59,464 bases of DNA from JAHBNG01 sp039028975 (lineage in GTDB: Bacteria; Chloroflexota; Anaerolineae; Caldilineales; Caldilineaceae). The stretch is from positions 1-59,464 of the forward strand of contig JBCCHB010000108.1 in NCBI GenBank assembly GCA_039028975.1, in the 5' to 3' direction. This document shows, piece by piece, positions 34,475 to 46,400 of the stretch. The notes below the pieces were generated by a model. The model was not told the DNA's origin, searched no databases, and was given only the letters and a program-made list of their open reading frames with translations. Position 1 is the first letter of the stretch; the number at the start of each line of letters is the position of its first letter. Made by a program: the position numbers and the translations under genes.

Positions 34475-37400
34475 TTATAGCGTCGGCACGTACAGGGCAT
34501 CAATTAAGTCCTTTAAGGCCTTCAAAATACCTTCTCCCAGTCGCTCGAGCGTACTCGATTTAAAGATGTTTTCGCTAAAAACCAGTTCCAAGAGTAGTTG
34601 GCCATTTAGCAGATGTCCATAGATATAGAGCTTATGTTTTGCCTCATTGCCTGGGCCATAGGTGCGACCAATTGGCTCTGGCGCAGGCTGGAACAGTTCA
34701 CTACCTGTAGTCATACTCTGCATCAAGCTGCCGTGGTAGAGAAACTTGATTTCTGTGTCGGGATGGGCTTGGAACTGTTTTTTGCTAGCTGGATCCGGAT
34801 TTAGGTGACGCAGAACGCCATAGTCCAGCCCCTGGTTCGGCAAACGACGAAGCGCATCTCGCACGTGCAGCAGTGCCTCTTGAGGACTTGCATTTGGTAC
34901 ATGCTTCAGATAAACAGGATAGATGGTATTGGCCCAGCAGACTGTCTGGGAGAGATCGACCCCTTCGATCAGCGTGTCTCGACCGTGGGCTTGGGTCTCG
35001 ACCCACAACGAGTCTCCATCAGCCCACTCACAGTATGCTTGGAGCAGGGCGGTCAGGAGGATATCGGGGACCTGGACATCGGCAGCCTTGGTGAGGTGAC
35101 GGGTCAGTGCTTCTGTCTCCTCTTCGGTCAACCCAAAGAGCAGCTTTGTTGGATTGTGGTCATCATTAAAGCCATCGGGGAAATCGACGGGCAGTGGCTG
35201 AACTGGTTGCTGAATTGTCTCCAACCAATAGGGCAGGGTTGCTTGGCATCGTGTACTTTGGGCGTAGGCAGAAAGCTGTTGCAGCCACTCGATATAGCTT
35301 GTGGTGAGGGGAGGCAAGGTCAATTCCTGTCCGTCGGTATATTGTCCAGTGTAGCGTTGTTCGTAGGCAGTTGCCAAATCGGTCAATAAAAGATAGAAAC
35401 CAAAGGCATCTGCTACAAGGTGATGAATCACTGCAAAGAGGCGACCTGCGTCCCCTGGTCCTAGATCAAAGTAGGTGAAGCGAACGATGGGCCCTTGGTG
35501 ATAGTCCAGGCTGGCTTGGATCTCCTCAGCTTTGGCTTCAATAGCTGCCGCTTGTTCAGCTTTCGACACATAGGAGAGATCTATCTCGTCGAGAAGCAGC
35601 TCTTGGCCTATTGGCTCGATTCGTTGTTGGCGATTGCGTTGAGGACCAGACTGCTCTTCGGTGATACTGGTTTGTTCGGCAATACGGATACGTAGCGGCT
35701 CGTGACGCATAAACAGATCGCGGATAGCTTCTTCCAGAATCGCTAAATCCAGATCTGGCGGTGTTTGCAGCAGCGCGGCGATGTTCCAATGATGTGGGTT
35801 GGCATACTGCCCTTCAAAGAACCATTGTTGGTTGGGGGTTAGCGGGAATTCAGTGGGCAGTGCGATTTGCCCGATTTCTGCCTCTCTGCCTGTCACGGTT
35901 TCGCTTGTTATCGGTCTCTGCTCCAGTAAGGGCAGTAGCTGTTCCGCCAGTTGAGAGAGGGTGAGTTCAGGGTTGAAGTGCTCAATGGGTAGCGTAACTC
36001 GTAATTCCCGGCGCAATGTATTCGCTAGGTCGACCATCATCAGCGAATCGAGACCCAGATTATTCAGGGGTTCTTTTGTGTCGATTTGGTCTGGTTTGAA
36101 TTTGGTCACCTGGATGAAAACCTGTTCGAGCGTCTGCCGAAGGAGATTGGCCCGTTCAGCAGGCGGAATCGCACGCCAATCTGGTTTTAGTTCAGGCCTC
36201 TTTTCTGCTTTTACTTGCTCCTGATCAGCTGCGGGTTGGGCAGCACCTGCCATCTGAATCGACTCTTCAAGCTTTCTTGATTCTGGCTCAACTGATTCTT
36301 TCCTATCTGATTCTATGTCGACCGATTTTGGCTCGACCATCGGTATCCAATAGCGCTCTTTGGCAAAGGGATAGGTAGGTAGACTGATCCGTTGGGGGCG
36401 ATTTGACTCATAAAGCCTCTCCCAAGAAATCTTGGCTCCTCTAGCCCACAAGAGAGCCAACTTGGCAAAATCTTGCGTTTCAATGCATCTAGCAATCATC
36501 TCTTCTCCCACCAAACCTTCGATGAGAATTTTCACCTCCTGAGTCGACCGCTTCGAGTTGCCCTGAAAAAGGGTGGGCGTTGATAGGTCAACGTTGGCAT
36601 TATCTAAAAAGGCTTTGAGCCCTTGCCGTAGCTCATCCTGGTTTTGGACGAGAATGGCTAACCGCTCGGACATCGCCTCGCGCCCGACCTGCAAGGTGTA
36701 GGCCAATTCTGTCAGGGAAAGTGTCTGTTCCGAATCCCGCCTCGCCTCAACAAAATCCAGCATCTTTGCCGCATATGCCCGCAGCCGCTCTTCATCTTTG
36801 GCAGAAAGAAGAATCAGGTGAGATCTACCTTCCTCTGTCCCGATTCCCAGTCCCCCATCCCTAATCCCTCTTCCCTCTTCAACATACTCTTCCAGCACAA
36901 GATGGGCGTTGACGCCACCAAAGCCGAAGGAATGGACGCTGGCGCGTCTTGGTAACGGGTTGCCTGCTTCATCAACCCTTGGGGACCACGGTTCATGTTC
37001 GTGGGTAATATAAAAAGGACCCTCATCTAGCTTAATGTACGGATTAGGGGTTGTGTAGTTCTTGAGGCCCTGTTTGACCCTGGCCCGCATAGCTTGGATG
37101 ACTTTGCTTAAAACCGCCATGCCAGAGGCCGCCTCTAGGTGACCAATGTTTGGCTTCAGGGAGCCGATTTTGCAATGACCTCCTTCTTGATGACTACGCT
37201 CAAGGTTGTCGGTTAGAGCCGCAAACGCTTTTCCGAACGCCTCAATTTCGATTGGATCACCCAATTTTGTGGCCGTGCCGTGGGCTTCGATGTAGTCGAC
37301 GCTATCGGGAGCAATACCTGCCTGCTGATAGGCTTTGATCATGGCCTCGGCCTGCCCTTCCAGGCTCGGTGCGGTCAGCCCTTGACTTCGACCACCGTGA

Positions 37401-40400
37401 TGAACGGCACTACCCTTAATCAATGCAAAAATCTGATCACCATCGGCAACGGCTTTGCTCAAAGGTTTTAGCAGCACCGCACCCACACCCTCGCCGCGCA
37501 CATAGCCTTGCGCATTCTCACCAAAGGTTGCTACCTGCCCACTGTGGCACAACATGCCCATTTTATCGAAGACAATATGGCCGTCTGGCCCCAGGATTAG
37601 ATTGACGCCACCGGCAATCGCCATCTCGCACTCTTCATCTTGAATCGAACGAATGGCCCGGTGAACAGCCACTATTGCGCTGGAGCAGGCCGTGTCACAT
37701 AGCTCACTCGGGCCGCGCAGGTTAAGGAGATAGGAGACTCGATTGGCCAACACAGAGAGAGATACGCCCGTTGAACTGTGGGCGTCTATCGCTTGGTGGC
37801 TTTGGTAGAGGAGTCTGGCGTAATCTTGGGTACTGGCACCGACAAAAAGAGCGACCCGCTGTTCCGACAATTGGGAGGGCGTATACCCTGCATCCTCGAT
37901 CGTCTGCCAGACAGTTTGCAAGAAGAGACGCTGCTGGGGATCCATCAATTCGGCTTCCCTGGGGGTAATGCCAAAAAAGCCAGCATCGAATTTATCGACA
38001 TCCTGGATAAATGCGCCCCATTTGGCCTTGGTCCGATTCTTCTCCAGAGCCGGATCGCCATAGTAAGCTTGCCAGTCCCAGCGATCTGGCGGAATTTCAC
38101 TGATCAACTCTTTATCTGTAACCAGATTCTGCCAGAACGTTGAGAGGTCAGGCGATTGGGGATAGATTCCGGTTATGCCAATGATCGCTATCGGCTCATT
38201 TGGTTGATGGAGAGTGGTCGGCGCTCTACTAACTGAGTCTTCACCAATCGGGCCACCATGAGTCGAACGCGTGCTGGTAGAAGAGAGGCCAACATAGTCT
38301 GCGCCGGCAAAGTCTGTGGGAGTAGGCGAATCTTCTGGAAGGGTTCTCGGGTCGGTGTTGCTCCAGGCAGCCGATCCTTCTCGGAAATCTCTGTGAATCT
38401 CTGTGCCTTCTCTGTGACTCTCTGTGTTCCTTTTGGCATCTCTACGAGACCGGTTTGGTTGTGGCTCCGCCACGCTGTGAATCTCTGTGTAATTTACAGA
38501 TACATCTATCTCCAGAAATTGGGCAAACGGAGCAGGGTGTTCTTCAGCTAAAAAGGCGGCCAAGCTTTCTATGTTCTGATATTCGAACAGAAGGGTCGGA
38601 TAGAGCTCCAGAGCAACTTCGGTTTCGATCTGCTGAATCAACGTGATTAGCTGGGTAGAGTCCACACCCAATTCCATAAAGTTTTCGGTAACGTCAATTG
38701 CATCCGCCTTTACATCTAATATGCCTTCTAATTTCTGGCCTAGGTAGCGCTGAATGGGTTCAACGAGCGCCTCACTATTCGTCTGAGCGGTAGTTGGTGG
38801 ATCTGCCTGCTGAGCAACACTATTATTTTTTTCCTCAATTGATGAGGCGGGTGATAGCTGGTGGCTTCCTCCACTTTGGCTGCCATTTGATTGAGGTACA
38901 ACTGTTTGTCCAGCCCAGTAGTGTTGACGATTAAATTTCGTGAGATCGGGATGCTGTCCGTTGGCCTGTGCCCGCGTGCTTATGCTCTCTCCTTCTTCCA
39001 CAATCAAATGACAATTGGTGCCGCCAAAGCCAAAGGAGGAGATGGCACCGATGCGCCGTCCATTTCGCGGTTCCCATGCTTTCAGATCCGTGTTGGGATA
39101 GAAGGGAGACTTATCAAATTGAAAGCGCGGATGGGGCTTCTCGCAGTGCAGGGTCGCGGGGATCTGCTGATGCTCCAGGCTCAAGACTAATTTGATGAGG
39201 CCCGTAATGCCCGCAGCCGTCATGGTGTGGCCCAAGTTGGTTTTGACTGACCCGACGGCACAATACTGTTTTTCCGCCGTGTATTGACGATAGACTTCGG
39301 TTGCGGCCCTAATCTCAATGGGATCCCCCAGCAGAGTGCCGGTACCATGCGCTTCCAGGTAGCCAATATCAGCCGGGGTGACGTTGCTGCGCGCCAAGGC
39401 CGCGTCGATCACCGCCTTTTGCCCGGTTTGGTTGGGCACCGTCAGGCCCATGGTCTTGCCATCGTTGTTAACGGCTGAACCCAAAATCACGCCCAGGATT
39501 GGATCGCCGTCGCGCAACGCGGCATCGTACGCCTTCAGCAAGACCAGTCCGCCACCTTCCCCCAGTACAAATCCATTGGCCCGCTCGTCAAATACATAGG
39601 ATTTGCCATCGTGGGAGAGTACCTTGGCCTGGCTAAAGCTAATGTGGTTAAAGGCGTCCACCATCAGGAAAATACCGCCTGCAATGGCCAAATCGGACTC
39701 GCCTTGCAAGATGCTCTGGCAAGCATCATGAACAGCAACAAGAGACGACGAACAGGCTGTGTCGATCACTTTGGCCGCGCCGGTTAGGTTGTAAAAATCT
39801 GCAATTCGAGCGGCAATCATGTTGCTCGCCGAATTGACTATCGTCTGTTGGATGACGGATGGCGGCATCAGGTGATAGTGATTCCGCGTGTAGCTGTTGT
39901 CTTTTGCACCCATGAAGATACTGGTATTGGTTCCAGCTACATTCTCGGCCTGGTAGCCTGCTCGATCCCACAACTCCTGGGCCAATTCCAACATGATTCG
40001 CTGTTGGGGGTCCATGCTGATCGCTGCGTCAGCAGCAATGCCGAAGTACTCAGCATCGAAATAACCAATGTCGTCGAGGAAGGCACCATAGTTGGTGTAC
40101 GTCTTATCCGGCAACCCTGGCTGCGGATTATAAAATGACTCGGCCTGCCAGCGTTCATTTGGCACCGTGGTAACTAAATCACGCCCAGCCGCTAGATTGT
40201 CCCAAAAGTGTTCTAGTGTCGGCGATTGGGGCAAGCGGCATGCCTGAGAAATAATGGCCACCTTGCCAGAAGAATCGCTAGCCTGGTTTGGCTGAACGAG
40301 GATCGGCTTGGCAATAGTGCCATTGAGCGCAATCGTTACCTTGCTCTCGGGTACAGGTTCGCTCTGTCCTGCTACTCCGGCGCTGATCAGATACGCAGCC

Positions 40401-43400
40401 AATCCCTTGATTGTTGGATGCTCGGCAATAGCTGTGGGGGCGACAGCTACACCATATAGCTCTTCTAGCTTGTTGAGCATGCTCATCATCAGGATCGAAT
40501 CGACCCCATACTCAGCCAAATTGGTCTCGACATCCAGGTCGTTGGGTTGGACTTTCAATAGCTCCACGCAGAGAGCGACCAAGTGGCTTTCCACCTGTGC
40601 TTGACGATCATTCTGGGTGGCTTGCACAGAATCAGGAGACACAGAATCAGGAGACACAGTGCCAGGAGACACAGCGCCAGAAGACACAGAGCCAGAAGAC
40701 ACAGAGCCAGAAGACACAGAACCCGAGTCCATTGTCGGTATGGCGGTATGCTCTTGATGGCTCTTTGGGGTAAGAGCCAAACGCTGACGGATTTGAGCGC
40801 GATCCCCCTGAGCAACGAGCAGCTGAACGGCGTCCCCCTGAGTTAGAATTTGATCAAACGCACTGACTCCCGCAGCAGTTGCTAGCGGAACCATTCCTGT
40901 CCTGTTGGCCAGCCACTTTTCTGTGTTGGCATCGACAGACATACCGCCCTCGGCCCACAGAGGCCAGTTGATCGAAATAGTACGTCCGGGGCGCTTGCCA
41001 GCGTCGACCAAGTCCTGCCGGTGGTGAGCAAATGCATCTAAGAAAGCATTGGCCGCGGCATAGTCGGCTTGGCCTACATTCCCCAGCACGCCAGCTATAG
41101 AAGAAAAGAGCACGAAAAAGTCGAGCGGCTCGCTCTGAGTCACCATATCTATGTTGAGCGTTCCCGTCACTTTCGGGGCGAGCACCGCACTCATCTCATG
41201 GCCGCTCTTTTTAAGGATAAAGCTATCCCGAAGTATCCCTGCGCTGTGGATGATGCCGTTGAGTGGACCAACCTCATTGCGGATGGACTTTATTATCTGC
41301 TCAACATCAGCCAGTTTGCTTACATCCGCTTGCAGATAGATGACTCTTCCACGAGGCATGTGATTGTTCAATGCAGTCAAGTGTTGCTCACCTTGTTCAT
41401 CTAAAGCAGAGCGACCGCTGAGGATCACGGTGATATTTTCGCCGCGCTCGATGAGGTGGCGGGCAAAGAGGCGACCTAGTGCGCCCAGTCCCCCCGTAAT
41501 CCAGTAAACGCCTTCTGCCCGGATATAATTCATCTTGAGCTGATTAGGTGCATCAATCGTACGGAGCGCTTTCGCAGACCGATGGCCAATATCATCGTAC
41601 CGCACGTCAGTTGCATCGAAGCTATCTCTCTTCATCTCGCACCTTATCAGGGTCACGAGATTGCCTGGTGCTGCATTTGCCACTGTAACGACCTTGCCTC
41701 GGATCGTAGGGTGTTCTAACTGGGCCGTTTTGAGCAGGGCAGATAATGGTGCCACTAAGTAAGCATCGACCGTATCGGACGCTACCACAAGGATTTGGTG
41801 TGGCTGACGAGACTTGTCGGCCACGATTTTTTTAAGGTGTCCCCAGCATTGATGGATCAGATTGAGGGTGGATTCTGGCTCTGTTGGATTGAGCGCAACC
41901 AGATCCCAATCGGAGAATTCGATTTCTATCTCCGAAACAAGGGCTGGCGCTAGTCCGATAAACATCATGGTACACGTTGCATCCCCCTGGTGTTTACCAT
42001 CGTCACCAGTTAGTGGTGCTGCCTCCCATCTTGGTGCGCAGTACAAAACATCTGGATGGCTTTGTTCTGGATGATTTGAAGTCAGAACGCGACTAGGTTG
42101 TTTTCTGTTTGTTTGAGCGACGTTTTTTTGTTGACCGTGGCCTTGTGTGCGGTTTAGCGCGCGCACCGTAAAACCCTGTAGGGCAACGCAGATGGTCCCG
42201 TGCTCATCAGTTAAGACAATGTCATATTTTTGGGTAACCACATCGTCTGATTCGTGCGCGCCGAGTTGCCGTTGTCCATTTGATGTAGCGCTGGACTGGA
42301 CGTAGGCGAAGGCACTTTCTGTCACCGCGTGGTAGAGCTCTACTGTCTGGATAGCAAAAGGCAGATAGGTCCTTATTTCACCACGAGGCATTTGGCCTAC
42401 GGCTAATCCAATAGTCGCCTGTAGAGCCCCATCGAGCAGGCTTGGGTGCAAGCCATATGATTCGTTGCCTTGCCTGGGCGGGAGCCGTAGTTGGGCAAGC
42501 ACTTCATGCTCATTGGCATGTATCTGTTCAATAGTTCGGAATGCTGGTCCATAGGTCAAACCTTGCTCTTCGAAACGCCTATAACAATCTGCCCCTTCGA
42601 TGATTGAGGTGCAGCGGGCCTGAATTGTAGATGGTTCAATCGCTTCAGACTGGCGAAGGGAACTCGCAATCCCAATCACAAGCTTGCCACGACTATGCAC
42701 CAACCGCTCTTCTTTCCCTACACTGCTGACGTGGAAGGCGATCTCACCTTGCTCGTCTGGCGCTAATTCAATGTGAATTTCTATCGGTTCATCGGCTACG
42801 ATCAGCGGTTTAAGCCAGAAGATATCTTTAATCTGGGTAACGTCGCCCTCTGTGATTGCCATCTCAACCGCAGCCCGAGCCATCTCCAGATAGGCGACGC
42901 CAGGAAGCACTTTTTCCCCGTGTACCTGATGATCAAGCAGGAAGAATTCGGTCCCTTCGAATCGGGAGTAATATTGTTGCTCCGTAAATGTAGAGATATT
43001 TTGCTGAACGAGAGGATGCAACATCTGGCGTTGAACAACCAAATTTTCGTTAGACCGTTCGGTTTTTCTGGTATCTATCCAATAGCGTTCTCTTGTAAAT
43101 GGGTAGAGAGGTAAAGAGGTTCGGCGGGGCTTCTGGCCCTGATAGAGTTGCGACCAATCGATGCCAATTCCGTCGACCCAGAGCTGAGCCAGCCTTTCTA
43201 GCTGACCTTGTTCCAGGAGCGGCTCGATAATGAATTCTGACTCTTCCTTACTCAGCAGACCGAGGGGCTTGTTATTAGTCGTAGTTTGGCTTCGGTAGAG
43301 AGCCGACTGCGCCACATCACCTGCCAAATAGCGCGTCAACTTATCGCTTAGCTCTTCACCGCTCTTTACCAAAACGGCCAGTTTATCATTCATGACTTCC

Positions 43401-46400
43401 CGACCAACTTGCAGCGTATAGGCTATGTCGGCCAACGATATAGTGGGATGGTTGGCTATGTAGGTGTGCAGCCGTTGAGCGACTTCTTGTAGTCGCTCCT
43501 CTTTTTTGGCTGAAAGCAAGATAAGGTGTGGTTGGCCCCCTTCTATTGCTGCTGCTGTTCTCTTCTCCTCACCAAATTCTTGGATATCTTGATGCCCTTG
43601 GATATCTTGATGCTCCTGGACAACCAAGTGAGCGTTGGTACCGCTAAAGCCAAAAGAACTAACTGCCGCCATGCGAGGCTTCCTACCATTGGATTGCCAG
43701 GGCGCACATTGGGTATTCACGTAGAAGGGCGTCTCGTCGAAGCCTATATGCTCGTTCTCGTGTTGGAAGTGCAGCGAGGGTGGCAACTGTCCATGTTTAA
43801 GCGAGAGGAGGACTTTGATCAGCCCAGCTACCCCAGCCGCGGCTGAAGTGTGACCGATGTTGGTCTTGACCGAGCCCAAAGCACAATATTGCCGCTCACC
43901 TGTATAGCGCCCGAATGATTCGGTCAACGCCTCTACTTCGATGGGATCACCCAACTTGGTGCCGGTGCCGTGGGTCTCTACATAGGTAATCTGGCTAGGG
44001 TCGATGCCATATTTTTTGTAGACAGCCAACTGCAATTCGCGCTGGGACTTGACGTTGGGAGCGGTCAGACCATTTGTTTTGCCATCCTGGTTTACCCCAC
44101 TACCCTTGATGACTCCGTAAATAGAATCCCCATCTGCAATCGCCTGGCTTAATCGTTTGAGGGCGACAAAGCCAACCCCCTCACCCGGCACAAATCCATC
44201 GGCTCGGTTATCAAAGGTTTTGCACAAGCCATCGGGCGATAACATTTGGGCGTTGCTCATGCCGATGTAGAGCTCTTCGGTCAGGTAGAGGGTCACACCT
44301 CCGGCTAACATCATATCCGCTTCTTCATTGATGAGACTTTTACACGCCATATCGACGGCGACGAGTGAAGATGAGCAGGCCGTATCTACAGTAATTACCG
44401 GACCTTGCAGATCAAAAGCATAGGCTACTCGTCCGGCCAAAATGGATCCTGCGTTGCCCATCATGGCTTGGGCGGGTTGGGTCGATGCCACTTGGTTATA
44501 GTACTCGTTGCCGCCCATCACCCCGACGTACAATCCGCACGCCTGCCGAGTGACTGAGTGTTGTCCGTAACCCGCATCTTCCAGCGCGTGATAGGCTTCT
44601 TCCAGAACCAGTCGTTGCTGAGGATCCATCACCTCCGCCTCAGTTGGAGAGATGTTGAAGAATAGCGGATCAAACTTATCCACGTCGGTCAGAAAGCCGC
44701 CCCATTTGCTATAGCTTTTGCCCGATGCCTTTGGGTCTGGTTTATAAAAGCGGTCTATATCCCAGCGCTCTACCGGAATCTCGGTAATGGAGCAGATGCC
44801 TTCTTTGAGGTTTTGCCAATACTCGTCTAGATTCTGCGCACCAGGAAAGCGGCCGGACATGCCGATAACTGCGATATCGGTCTCTGGAGCCTCTTTCATG
44901 GTTTGGCTGTCATGGATCTTTTGGGGAGCGGGGGGCGTTTGGGTGACAGATGGAAGTTGAGCTGCCCTATGTTCTCCGCTCGTCACATTTGTTTGTGCAA
45001 TGGGCAGCATATCTTTACCCTGATGAAGTTGCTCGTACTTAACATCAGGATCGGTCTTTTCAAGCGCCTCGCCCTTTGGGATGGGCGTTAATGAGATCTT
45101 TGCTTTGGCTGTTAATGACCCTGGCTTATTGTTCTCTAGATTTGACTGGTCAATCAAATGCTCCTCATTACCTGACGGGGTACCGGAACTGGGCGGACTT
45201 TGCACACTGAGTAGGTCGACGACGTGGGCAGACAAGCTATCGACCGTTGGATAATCATACAACCTGCTAACCTTCATCGCTATGGCATAGGTCTGATTGA
45301 TAGTCTTGATAAAGTCCACGCCCGTGATCGAATCCATGCCTAATTCGTTGAAAGGCTTTTCTTCATCAATATCAACATCTAAGTATAGAGTGGCGCTGAG
45401 TACCTCTTTAACTTTCTGGCGAATCGCAGATGCTGATGGACGTGACAGATTATTGTGGATTGGAGTTGCCCGGTACTCTGTTTCGTTGGCTGGGCTATGA
45501 TCCAGCTCTGGATCTGTCCAAGCTATTGCTAGTGAAAGTTTTCCCCGCGCTGGCTCTGCAGTTTGAGTCTCTTCTGATTGAATCTCTACTAGCTTAGGCT
45601 TTTGTGGAGGGACTTGTTCTGGTTTGACCAGTGATATGGCCCGAGTTGATTTAAGCGCCAGCTTACCTGGACTTTGAGGCTGGTGGCTCCAGCCCGCTGA
45701 TTGAGTTGGTGCGTTTTTCTCTGGTGGCGGAGTCTCTGTATCGATCCAATAGCGTTTGCGCTCAAAGGGATAGGTAGGCAAAGAGATCAATCTAGGCTTT
45801 TGGGTACTATATAGCATGGCCCAATCAATGTCGACACCCTCAACCCATAGTTGGGCTATTCTTTCGGGATCCCTCTCATTGAACGGCGATTCGAGAAGGG
45901 TATTTTTCGCCTTCTCTTCATTCAATAGCGCTGAATGGAGGTGGTTCGTCTGGGTATGACCTTGATAGGTACGTTGGATGGCGGTTTGGTTTTGCGTGTA
46001 TTGGCGCAACCTGACTATCAACTCCTCGACGCTCGACACAACCAGAGCAAGACGAGCATCCATGGCCTCTCGCCCTATCTGCAAGGTGTAGGCGATATCG
46101 GATAAGGATGGTGAACGGTGAATGATGAATGATGAATGGTGAATGGTCGTGCCACCGCGCCAACGCAAGACCAATTGTTGGGCTAGACTTTCCACTGAAT
46201 CAGCGGGCGTAATCGCTAGTTCAAGGCTGTATTGTTCTTCGATCGTGGTTTGCAGATGGGTTAGCTGTAGGGCATCCAGTCCACACTCTTCGAAGGTCTG
46301 GTTGTGCTCAATCTCGGCAACGTCCATCCCAACGATCTCCGAGACCATTGCTTGCAGCGTCTGTTGGATAATTTGGGCATCGGCAGTCAATTCTACTTCC

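Noticed and set aside
38960..39200. Plus-strand open frames across the NRPS and PKS genes
   Set aside because: They are antisense shadows of well-supported domains and have no start signals or homology of their own.
38750..40280. KS4 as a non-elongating ketosynthase
   Set aside because: It lacks the long post-KS linker, but Cys4258 and both catalytic His motifs (EAHGTGT, KTNLGHT) are present, so inactivity cannot be claimed from sequence.
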